Assembly (NCBI GenBank): GCA_020635815.1
Contig: JACJZB010000005.1
Location: forward strand, 157,635-221,634
Source of the DNA: Flavobacteriales bacterium
GTDB taxonomy: Bacteria; Bacteroidota; Bacteroidia; Flavobacteriales_E; Vicingaceae
Reading direction: 5' to 3'
DNA length: 64,000 bases
The stretch's first letter is position 1, and every line of letters starts with the position of its first letter. This document shows positions 11,901 to 19,057 of the stretch, in pieces. The notes under the pieces are model-generated. The model made no database searches. It was given only the letters and a program-made list of their open reading frames with translations, and was not told the DNA's origin. The position numbers were made by a program, and so were the translations under genes.

Positions 11901-12167
11901 TAAATCAATAGAAAAAACTACATTGTTAGATAATCCATTTTTTTCTTTTATCGATTTAAAAGAGTACCCATCATAAACACCTAATCCTCCTCCATGCGTT
12001 CCGTATAACAAATAGCCATTTTGTGCTTGATTAACAGTTAATACGTCTGATTGCTCCAACCCTTCGGCAACATTATAATTTGAAAAATTATATGTTTGTC
12101 CAATAATAGTTTGTATTCCAATTATTAGAAAATAAAAAATTAATTGTATGTATTTATTTCTATGCAT
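8967..12167 (-). CDS. Reg_prop/Y_Y_Y sensor with SpoIIE-type phosphatase output
   Basis: 1,066 residues from the ATG at 12167, which precedes a signal-anchor (YIQLIFYFLIIGIQTIIGQ); the frame also opens 30 nt upstream. The N-terminal 630 residues hold about a dozen two-component-regulator propeller blades (NLWIGT..GV, GILWLGTLGNG). Then comes a Y_Y_Y domain (near YQYMLEGLDENW), a transmembrane helix (residues about 748-768), a coiled coil and a cytoplasmic SpoIIE/PP2C phosphatase (about 840-1066) with GDFYW, AAADCTGHGVPGAFMS and FSDGYPDQ, the acidic metal-binding positions being present. It is a hybrid-sensor layout in which the usual histidine kinase is replaced by a serine phosphatase, so it probably controls an anti-sigma or anti-anti-sigma partner, not encoded nearby. 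Confidence 0.9.
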   Translation of the reverse strand: MHRNKYIQLIFYFLIIGIQTIIGQTYNFSNYNVAEGLEQSDVLTVNQAQNGYLLYGTHGGGLGVYDGYSFKSIKEKNGLSNNVVFSIDLSIEGDVWVATRNGVSLLNKQVTKVVKSYSKEVSFYWVHVNKTKDDVWFGSSQGLYKYNLAIDSVAFYKTENEILNTSFINCIYADSAGNLWIGTKKNGVFVIDKSKKVTNYTVKNGLTNNYVKTIIEGGKGTVFVGTLDGLNIIVNGVVSKIDLPKGEGTNLTFTSSYFYEDKIVFGALNSQLYFLDKHTLHASWIAPENGFPFKKTWSVFTDNEGILWLGTLGNGLVKFNPIFTFHDSQNGLLNDYINAVYENKQGQIFVGNNGGLNVIDKNQITTYKVDKLGFSNVFHINEDKNILYIGSNIGLYKFIDGASIRVPFYDKEIKDDNIFCSYRYKNKFYIGGRMGMYMLQDDKLYTVPNSPKEFVYSIIQFKGAIYMASNKGIYKYQNNQFKFLSKEEGLVCDRVKSFVVDSKNNLWIGTSEGAYLYNGKEFKKITEEDGLTSENIYLMELDGKGNIWLGSNKGLDRVNLESAYQHWNDIENKVEIRNYGKNEGFNGVECNLNTVFRNKQNQLLFGTINGLYTYHLENDKVNEVPPILTLNNIKLNFENVKWNDFTDSLNIGTNIPSYLDLTYNNNNLIFEYVGVSLTNPEEVQYQYMLEGLDENWLPMTKDRKAVYTAIPHGDYTFKLKAENSDGVWIEDEVVFTFQISPPWWKTNWFYASSIITILLLGYIIIVVRTRNLKKTQIILTNKVEERTKELREEKEKVESVNSELAHQKKEVEVANKNITDSINYAKKIQEAILPKAAKLEELKESVSVLYMPKDVVSGDFYWYERVGNKLVFAAADCTGHGVPGAFMSMIGVNNLNQIIIENKITSPDRILQELNIAIKKVLKQEDVDSESRDGMDISICCFDLEKNMVEYAGAFRPLIYIRDNELHELKGSRQPIGGSAPLDFNYDLNKFEIKKDDVFYMFSDGYPDQFGGPKGKKYMNKRLKEVFMKIYSEAPGIQRETLREELISWMGDNEQIDDILVMCIKI

Positions 12168-12181
12168 TAGAGGGTAAATAT

Positions 12182-12215
12182 AAAAAAAAAGCCCCAACAG
12201 TTTTTATGTTGGGGC
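12182..12215 (-). terminator. Rho-independent terminator
   Basis: Perfect 8-bp stem GCCCCAAC (12191-12198) and GTTGGGGC (12208-12215) with a 9-nt loop, followed on the minus strand by nine T residues. It sits 17 nt after the T9SS protein gene that ends at 12233 and separates it from the sensor gene starting at 12167. Confidence 0.9.
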
Positions 12216-12232
12216 CTTAATTATGTATTTGC

Positions 12233-14575
12233 TTATTGTTTAATAATTTTCTTAATTATATAATCATTTGCTTGGTTAATTCTTATAAAATATATTCCCT
12301 GTGTATAACTGGTTAAATCGATAGGATATTTAGAAATTCCTGAAGCTGATTTATAATTTTTATTGAAAATCAATTCTCCCATTACATTTGTAATTACAAC
12401 ATCAACTTCAACATTTTCATTAGTTTCAACTATTAAGTTTACCATACCTATTGTTGGGTTTGGCACAACATCATATCTTATGTTATTAAAAATATCATTC
12501 TTTACACTTGTAAAGATATCTTCAGGTAAAATATAAACACCAACAGAATCTACATAAAAATTTAATGAATCTAAAGCACCATCGCCAGGAGTTACAGTAA
12601 AGGTATAAATAGAATCATTAGGCAATCCTGGTATATCTGCTCTTACAATAAAGGTTGCATTGTTATTTAATCCTGTAAATTCATAATACCCATTTATATC
12701 TGTTGTAGCAGAACTAATTGCTCCTCCTGGTGATTGCTCTACCGTAATATCAATATCTGAAATTGGTTCTCCTGGTGCTTTTTTATTTGTTGGATTATAC
12801 CCAAAATATTCAAATACATAGCCATTACAAGTCCACGATCCTGTTTGTGGTAATCTTGGAGTTAAATCAATATCCATTGCTATTAGATTGTTCCCGCAAA
12901 TTAGCGAATATACTAAAGCACTATCCCATTGTAATGCACCACTTGACATTGCAAAATAAGTAGGTAAATAACCAGAATGTATTGTTAATTTTGGCTTTGC
13001 TTTTACAATATAATCTCCTTCGGGTAAAGAATTAAAATTATAATACCCAGCTGCATCAGTTAAAACAGAATCTTTTACATGATACGCTCCACTGCCTTCA
13101 ATTTTATATAAGAAAACTTGAACACTATCAGCTGAAACACTAGAATAGGTTACATTTCCATATAAAGATAAATCGCAAGAACAATAAGTGTCGTTTAAAC
13201 TTTCTACAGAAGATGAAGGAGTCGAAGTTGTAGTTGTCATTTCATTTGCAACAACATCAAAAACAGTATCAATCATCATGTATTTTGTAAAACCAAGTGT
13301 GTCTAAGTTGAAAAATGAAAAACTGGCTGATTCTGAGCAATTATTTTTTAGTTCTTTATCTGTTTTAAATAATATTTGTCCACTAGCTGAATACCTATAT
13401 CCATATGCTAAACAACCATAATCATTTGTAGCCGTAATTCCATTATAAGAATTACTAGCATTTCCTACAGGTTGTTCTTGATGAGTTTCCATAGCTAAAA
13501 TATTACCTGAATAATCCATTTTAAATAAAGTACCGCTGTAATTATCACTATTAAAAGAACCCAATAATCTATTAGGCTCATTACTTTTTATAATTCTACT
13601 AACATAAAAATTCCCTTCTCCTGCGTCTAAATAGTAAGATTTTTTCCAATTAACCTCTCCGTCAGTTGGATTAACACTTATCATACCGAATCTATTCGTT
13701 AATAAAATAGTATCAGATAATGTTACTGAAAGTAAAACATTGCTACTGTCTAAAACATTTAAAGAAACAAAAGATGTTCCTCCATCTTCACTATTATTAA
13801 ACGGTGCATCAAAATGAAAAGATTCCCTCCATTCTATGTTCCCCGAATTATCAATTTTTAATAAATTAATTAAACCTTCATTTGGTGAAAAACTATTTGT
13901 AGGCTCATAAAAAGCAGCAATAAAACCATTATCCTTTGTCTGAATCAGCCCTTGAATTTCTCCATGATAATCTGTGTCAGTAGAATCTTTAACTCCATAG
14001 AATTTAGACCATACAATACTCCCTATATTATCTGTCTTATAAATATAAGCAAGACTTATAGTGCTCCAATTATTAGCTTTTCCATAAGATACATAACCAC
14101 CTTCATTTGTTTTAAAACCTCCAGTAACATCAAAACTTAACGAATCAATATCATAATATTTATTCCAATTATATCCACCATAAATATCAAAATTGGCTAT
14201 AAACGGTTGGTTATTGTAATTTGAGTTTTCAAAATTCGAAAACATAGTGTAATCATTTTCAGAAACATCCATATCTCGTATTTCTGCATAAGGCATTGAA
14301 GAAATAGGTTGAAATCCAACAATGGTATCAAAAACAACATCCCCTCGATAATTCAATTTAACTACATAATAATCCATTCCATACATTAGATCATCATATC
14401 TCCCTGCAACAATGTAATCGTTTGAATTAGGAATAGATTTAATTTTAACATCTCCAACATAGCCAGATCCATTAATATCAAATAATAAAGAATCAGTAAA
14501 AGTGATGTATTTCACTTGTGAAAACACAGTATTTACAAGTAACACTAAAAGTGTAGATAGAACTATTTTTTTCAT
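12233..14575 (-). CDS. T9SS type A secreted protein with CNA-B/SdrD-like domains
   Basis: 780 residues. Signal peptide MKKIVLSTLLVLLVNTVFSQ. The first 430 residues resemble a beta-propeller of the SBBP/kelch-like kind found in secreted Bacteroidota proteins (G..VW.K.Y repeats). Two carboxypeptidase-regulatory/SdrD B-like domains follow, with D..G.Y.F..L..G.Y.V.A and TTDINGYYEFTGL. The C-terminus is a T9SS type A sorting domain (VVPNPTIGMVNL ... YTQGIYFIRI ... IIKKIIKQ). It is therefore exported by the type IX system and held on or released from the cell surface. Its ATG overlaps the stop of the upstream gene by 1 nt, so translation is probably coupled. Substrate or ligand unknown. Confidence 0.85.
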   Translation of the reverse strand: MKKIVLSTLLVLLVNTVFSQVKYITFTDSLLFDINGSGYVGDVKIKSIPNSNDYIVAGRYDDLMYGMDYYVVKLNYRGDVVFDTIVGFQPISSMPYAEIRDMDVSENDYTMFSNFENSNYNNQPFIANFDIYGGYNWNKYYDIDSLSFDVTGGFKTNEGGYVSYGKANNWSTISLAYIYKTDNIGSIVWSKFYGVKDSTDTDYHGEIQGLIQTKDNGFIAAFYEPTNSFSPNEGLINLLKIDNSGNIEWRESFHFDAPFNNSEDGGTSFVSLNVLDSSNVLLSVTLSDTILLTNRFGMISVNPTDGEVNWKKSYYLDAGEGNFYVSRIIKSNEPNRLLGSFNSDNYSGTLFKMDYSGNILAMETHQEQPVGNASNSYNGITATNDYGCLAYGYRYSASGQILFKTDKELKNNCSESASFSFFNLDTLGFTKYMMIDTVFDVVANEMTTTTSTPSSSVESLNDTYCSCDLSLYGNVTYSSVSADSVQVFLYKIEGSGAYHVKDSVLTDAAGYYNFNSLPEGDYIVKAKPKLTIHSGYLPTYFAMSSGALQWDSALVYSLICGNNLIAMDIDLTPRLPQTGSWTCNGYVFEYFGYNPTNKKAPGEPISDIDITVEQSPGGAISSATTDINGYYEFTGLNNNATFIVRADIPGLPNDSIYTFTVTPGDGALDSLNFYVDSVGVYILPEDIFTSVKNDIFNNIRYDVVPNPTIGMVNLIVETNENVEVDVVITNVMGELIFNKNYKSASGISKYPIDLTSYTQGIYFIRINQANDYIIKKIIKQ

Positions 14576-15651
14576 TATATTTTTTTTGTAAAACTCCTCA
14601 TTTTTAAAGAGGTAAAACTAACTAAAAAATCTAAATGATTCAACAAAAAATATTTTATAACAGAGATATTCTGACTATACACCTGATTTTCAGAGCTTGC
14701 CGTAACCAAATATATTCCAGGAGGAATCGAAGAATTTATCGGAAATGCTACCAAAATTCCATCTTCAACATTTACGATAACCTTAGAATAAAACTCTTGC
14801 CCTTTAATATCTCTTAATACCATTAATATTTTTTCTTCAAAAACATCTTCAAATCTTACCTTAACATTTTCTCCTCGATTCACTATATTTGGAAATAATG
14901 AAATCCCTGAATTTTCAGAATTATCGATAAATTTTACTGGAATTATATTTGAAAAAGAATAATTTCCATTAAAATCTGTTTGTTTTAACCTATAATAAGA
15001 AATACCTTTTTTTGGATTAAAATCAGAATCAAAATACTCCATTATTTGATTACTATTACCTGCCCCATCAATATAGCTAACCGACTCCCATACTTTGCCA
15101 TCTAGACTTCTTTCTATAGTAAAAAAATCATTATTCACTTCTACAGAAGTAATCCATCTCAAGTCAATTTTATCACTATTTGCATTAGCTTCAAAGCTTA
15201 ACAATTTAATGGGTAGTACTCCACTTGAGCCATAAGTAAGAGGACCTTCTTGTCTCCCATCATCAGCTGTCCAAACTTGATTTCCTCCAATCTCTAAATA
15301 ATTTGAACTACCTCCGCCACCTCCTGGAGTTATAGCCCCATCTGCTTTAATATCGAATATAGAACCATCAGCTAACTTTAATTTTTTACCAGTTTTAAAC
15401 CCCAATCTACCATAAACAACAATGGTTAAAGGTCCACATGAAGTTAAATCTATTGTTCCTGAAATATAAACACTATCGGTTGCAAGAATTGTAATTAAAG
15501 ATGTACAGCCTGGTGGTGCTGATTCTGGATGGCACAACCAAGTACTCGCATCACTCCAAGTTCCTCCTCCAACCCCGTTTGTCACACATGCAGCAATAGA
15601 CAAACGATTTGAAAATACAACAATAAATAATAAGATTATAATTTTTTTCAT
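14575..15651 (-). CDS. Secreted protein with degenerate T9SS sorting domain
   Basis: 358 residues. A signal peptide (MKKIIILLFIVVFSNRLSIA) precedes a G8-like/parallel beta start (GGTWSDASTWLCHP ... DSVYISGTIDL). A fibronectin-like domain with LRWITSVEVNNDFFTIERS and YYRLKQTDFNGNYSFS follows, typical of T9SS cargo. The C-terminal sorting-like domain begins SLFPNIVNRGENV and reaches PPGIYLVTASSENQVYSQ, where such domains normally end in a short basic tail within 5-10 residues. Here about 28 extra residues follow, rich in Phe, Leu and Ser, suggesting a 3' frameshift or a lost stop. It overlaps the next gene by 1 nt. Confidence 0.8.
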   Translation of the reverse strand: MKKIIILLFIVVFSNRLSIAACVTNGVGGGTWSDASTWLCHPESAPPGCTSLITILATDSVYISGTIDLTSCGPLTIVVYGRLGFKTGKKLKLADGSIFDIKADGAITPGGGGGSSNYLEIGGNQVWTADDGRQEGPLTYGSSGVLPIKLLSFEANANSDKIDLRWITSVEVNNDFFTIERSLDGKVWESVSYIDGAGNSNQIMEYFDSDFNPKKGISYYRLKQTDFNGNYSFSNIIPVKFIDNSENSGISLFPNIVNRGENVKVRFEDVFEEKILMVLRDIKGQEFYSKVIVNVEDGILVAFPINSSIPPGIYLVTASSENQVYSQNISVIKYFLLNHLDFLVSFTSLKMRSFTKKI

Positions 15652-15758
15652 AACAACTTAACGTGTATTTACTCATTAAGGTTACGTATTTAACCAAAAT
15701 ATATAAGTATTTATACCTACTCAAAAGTATTATTTTAATTCCTTACCTATTTAATAAT

Positions 15759-15766
15759 TAAATTTG
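15759..15766 (+). promoter_or_regulatory. Candidate -7 element for uvrC
   Basis: TAAATTTG matches the Bacteroidota TAnnTTTG element and ends 8 nt before the uvrC ATG. No TTG lies at the usual upstream distance. If used, the leader would be only a few bases long. Confidence 0.35.
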
Positions 15767-15773
15767 ATAATTA

Positions 15774-17570
15774 ATGAGTCTGAATCACATCATAAAAACT
15801 TTACCTAACAAACCAGGTGTTTATCAGTATTACAATACTAAAGGAGAAATTCTCTATGTAGGTAAAGCTAAAAGCCTCAAAAAACGAGTTTCATCTTATT
15901 TTACCAAAAATCATGAAAATGGTAAAACAGCTATTTTAGTTCGACAAATTGCTGATATAAAAACTATTGTTGTTGAAACTGAAGTTGAAGCTCTACTTTT
16001 AGAAAACAACCTTATTAAAAAATATCAACCTAAGTATAATATTATGCTTAAGGATGATAAAACTTACCCTTGGATTTGTATTAAAAATGAACGTTTCCCA
16101 AGAATTTTCTCCACAAGAAACATGATTAAAGGTGGTTCTGATTATTTTGGCCCTTATGCTTCGGTTAAAATGATGAATACTATCCTAGATTTAATCAGAC
16201 AGCTTTACCCATTAAGAAACTGCAACTATAATTTATCAGAAGAAAACATTAAAGACCAAAAATTTAAAGTCTGTTTAGAATACCATATTGGAAATTGCAA
16301 AGCTCCTTGTGTGGGTTACGAAATGCCTGAAGATTACAATAATTCGATAGCTGAAATTAAGAACATCATTAAAGGAAATATTAATAGTGTAACCAAACAT
16401 TTAAAACCTTTAATGAAACAATATGCTGAAAACTTAGAATTTGAGAAAGCGCAACAAATAAAAGAGAAAATTGAAACACTTGAAAAATATCAAAGTAAAT
16501 CAGTTGTGGTTAGCCCTACAATTAATGATGTTGATATTTTCTCTATTATTAGTGACGAAAAATATGGCTTTGTAAATTATTTAAAAGTAATTAATGGTGC
16601 GATAATTCAAGGCCATACCATTGAACTGAAAAAAAAGCTAGAAGAAACTGATGATGAACTATTGCAGCTAGGAATAGCTGAATTGAGGCAACGATTCGAC
16701 AGCCAATCTAAAGAGGTTATCGTTCCTTTTAAGCCTGACCTTGAAGATGAAAATATTAAGTTTTCAATTCCTCAACGAGGAGATAAAAAGAAGTTACTAG
16801 AACTTTCTGAACGAAATGCAAAATACTTCCGATTAGAGCGTAACAAACAAAAAGCAAACGTAAACCCAACTAAACATTCGGATAGAATATTAGAACGAAT
16901 GCAAAAAGATTTACGCATGCCTGTAAAACCTGTTCATATTGAATGTTTTGACAACTCAAACATTCAAGGAACTAACCCGGTTGCGGCTTGTGTGGTTTTT
17001 AAAGATGCCAAACCCAGCAAAAGAGACTATCGTCATTTTAACATAAAAACTGTTGAAGGCCCTGATGATTTTGCTAGCATGGAAGAGGTTGTTTATAGAA
17101 GATATAAAAGACTATTAGATGAAAATGAACCACTACCTCAGTTAATTATAATTGATGGAGGAAAAGGGCAGCTTAGTTCAGCTTTAAAAAGTTTAGACAA
17201 ATTAAATTTAAGAGGGAAAATTACCATTATTGGTATTGCTAAAAAACTAGAAGAAATCTATTTTCCTGGCGATTCCATTCCTTTGTATATCGATAAAAAA
17301 TCAGAATCATTAAAAGTAATTCAGTATTTAAGAAACGAAGCTCACCGTTTTGGAATTACGCATCACCGAAACAAAAGAAGTAAAGCAGCCATTACTTCTG
17401 AATTAGATAAAATTGAAGGGATTGGCTATAAAACTACCCAACAATTACTTTGGAAATTTAAATCTGTAGCTCGTATTAAAAAAGCTTCATTAAAAGAATT
17501 AGCGGAAATTATCAGTAAAAAAAGAGCTAAAATTGTATTTGAACATTTTAACAATAATGGAGACAAATAA
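15774..17570 (+). CDS. uvrC: Excinuclease ABC subunit C
   Basis: 598 residues, the usual UvrC length. It makes both incisions in nucleotide excision repair after UvrAB has located the lesion. Visible domains: GIY-YIG nuclease (GVYQYY at 15-20, LYVGKA at 27-32), a cysteine cluster (about 145-180, with C.LEYHIGNCKAPC), the UVR helix that contacts UvrB (about 205-235, LEFEKAQQIKEKIE), the RNase H-like endonuclease (HIECFDNSNIQGT and IIDGGKGQL carrying catalytic Asp residues) and C-terminal helix-hairpin-helix motifs (LDKIEGIGYKTTQQLLWKFKS). The 3' end overlaps the pentapeptide-repeat gene by 14 nt. Confidence 0.97.
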   Translation: MSLNHIIKTLPNKPGVYQYYNTKGEILYVGKAKSLKKRVSSYFTKNHENGKTAILVRQIADIKTIVVETEVEALLLENNLIKKYQPKYNIMLKDDKTYPWICIKNERFPRIFSTRNMIKGGSDYFGPYASVKMMNTILDLIRQLYPLRNCNYNLSEENIKDQKFKVCLEYHIGNCKAPCVGYEMPEDYNNSIAEIKNIIKGNINSVTKHLKPLMKQYAENLEFEKAQQIKEKIETLEKYQSKSVVVSPTINDVDIFSIISDEKYGFVNYLKVINGAIIQGHTIELKKKLEETDDELLQLGIAELRQRFDSQSKEVIVPFKPDLEDENIKFSIPQRGDKKKLLELSERNAKYFRLERNKQKANVNPTKHSDRILERMQKDLRMPVKPVHIECFDNSNIQGTNPVAACVVFKDAKPSKRDYRHFNIKTVEGPDDFASMEEVVYRRYKRLLDENEPLPQLIIIDGGKGQLSSALKSLDKLNLRGKITIIGIAKKLEEIYFPGDSIPLYIDKKSESLKVIQYLRNEAHRFGITHHRNKRSKAAITSELDKIEGIGYKTTQQLLWKFKSVARIKKASLKELAEIISKKRAKIVFEHFNNNGDK

Positions 17571-18114
17571 AACATATAACAAGACGGATTTTACCAATAA
17601 ACCATTAGCAAAAGGATACGATTGCTGTACCTTTATCGATTGTAATTTCGAGAATGTAAAACTGAACACCAATACATTTATAGAATGTGAGTTCATCAAT
17701 TGCAACCTAAGTAATGTAAAAATAAATGTAGCATCATTTAAAGCTGTAAGTTTTTCTAATTGTAAATTATTGGGGGTTAATTTTAACGACTGTAATCCAT
17801 TTTTGCTCAACTTTAATTTTACTGATTGTGATTTAACCTTAGCATCATTTTACCAATTGGAAATCAAAAACACGCTTTTCATAAACTGCAACTTAACAGA
17901 AGTTGATTTTACAGAAACAGACTTAACCAACTCCTCTTTTAATAATTGCGATTTAGCTAAAGCCATATTTGAACAAACCAATTTAGAAAAATCCAACTTG
18001 CGTTCTGCTGTTAATTTTATCATTAACCCCAATAAAAACAAGCTCAAAAAAGCACAATTTGCAAAAGAAAACATTGAAGGATTGTTAGTCCATTTAGATA
18101 TTATTATAAAATAA
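17557..18114 (+). CDS. Qnr-like pentapeptide-repeat protein
   Basis: 185 residues from the ATG at 17557; a TTG 24 nt upstream is also open, but the ATG gives the normal family start. Most of the protein is pentapeptide repeats of the form [C/S/A][N/D][L/F].. (CTFIDCNFENVKL, CNLTEVDFTETDL, SSFNNCDLAKAIF), which fold as a right-handed quadrilateral helix. The ending (NFIINPNKNKLKKAQFA ... GLLVHLDIIIK) follows the C-terminal pattern of Qnr-type proteins, which mimic DNA and protect gyrase. It starts inside the last 14 nt of uvrC, so the two are translationally coupled. The gyrase link is by family resemblance only. Confidence 0.85.
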   Translation: METNKTYNKTDFTNKPLAKGYDCCTFIDCNFENVKLNTNTFIECEFINCNLSNVKINVASFKAVSFSNCKLLGVNFNDCNPFLLNFNFTDCDLTLASFYQLEIKNTLFINCNLTEVDFTETDLTNSSFNNCDLAKAIFEQTNLEKSNLRSAVNFIINPNKNKLKKAQFAKENIEGLLVHLDIIIK

Positions 18115-18206
18115 ATTCGATTGAATTATTAAATTTGGGTTGAACAAACAGTACAGATGAACAAGTTTTATATATCTGAAAACAATATTTCCGAATAATT
18201 AATAAT

Positions 18207-18938
18207 ATGGAAAAATGCCCTAATTGCGGAAACGAGTTCACTAAAAATTATTGCAATAATTGTGGACAAAAAATAATAAAAGGTAACCTAACAATTAAAA
18301 TGGTTCTGTTAGATTTTGTTCAAAATGTTTTTTTATTTGATACAACCTTATATAAAACTTTAGCTGGATTATTAATTCATCCTGGTGATTTAGTGAAATC
18401 CTATTTAGGTGGGAAAAAGAAAAAATACCTTCAACCTTTTCAATTTTTTCTTCTATTTATGACCATCTATTTACTTGTGTTAAACTTCTTTGGAGATTCC
18501 TTTTTTGATTCTATTAATAGTGGATTTCATATCGAAAGCACTAAAATTAGCAAAGTAGAATTAATACAATCTCTTGTAAGAAAAAATTTAAATGTATTGT
18601 ACTTTATCTTAACGCCTATTATTGCCTTTTACCTATCTTTTCTATACAAAAAATCAAAATTCAATTACGCTGAAATGTTAATCTTCGCATTGTATATAGT
18701 CGGCACCTCACTATTATTGTCTTCAATTGTTATTTTGGTTGGTCAATTTAACGCTAAGTTATTTATCCTAAAATCAATTATTATTATTGGATATTTCCCT
18801 TTTGCCATTATACAATTTACAAACTCAAAATCATTATTAGGTATATTAAAAGCCTTATCGACTATAATCTTGAGTTATATCACATTTGTGTTAATTATTG
18901 TATTAATTGCAGGTATTTATGTTTACGGTTTAAAATAA
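18207..18938 (+). CDS. DUF3667 zinc-ribbon membrane protein
   Basis: 243 residues. An N-terminal zinc ribbon (CPNCG at 4-8 and YCNNCGQ at 15-21) is followed by a segment with FLFDTTLYKTLAGLLIHPGD and KKYLQPFQFF, the signature of DUF3667 in Bacteroidota. About five hydrophobic segments follow (from residue 78), so it is an inner-membrane protein with a cytoplasmic zinc-binding head. Function unknown for the family. It is separated from the gene upstream by 92 nt and ends before a bidirectional terminator shared with infB. Confidence 0.85.
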   Translation: MEKCPNCGNEFTKNYCNNCGQKIIKGNLTIKMVLLDFVQNVFLFDTTLYKTLAGLLIHPGDLVKSYLGGKKKKYLQPFQFFLLFMTIYLLVLNFFGDSFFDSINSGFHIESTKISKVELIQSLVRKNLNVLYFILTPIIAFYLSFLYKKSKFNYAEMLIFALYIVGTSLLLSSIVILVGQFNAKLFILKSIIIIGYFPFAIIQFTNSKSLLGILKALSTIILSYITFVLIIVLIAGIYVYGLK

Positions 18939-19000
18939 ATCAACTAACCTTTTTCATATTAAGTCATTTTTGTATCAACTTATTTCAGGACGGGACATTC

Positions 19001-19046
19001 AATAGGAACAAAAAAGCCACTCGTTGAGTGGCTTTTTTGTTCCTAT
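19001..19046. terminator. Bidirectional rho-independent terminator
   Basis: Long perfect inverted repeat: AATAGGAACAAAAAAGCCAC then TC-GTT-GA and the complementary arm. The core stem GCCACTC/GAGTGGC has A6 before and T6 after it, so it works for transcripts from either side, here DUF3667 (plus) and infB (minus), which converge. Confidence 0.95.
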
Positions 19047-19057
19047 TTTCAAACTAA

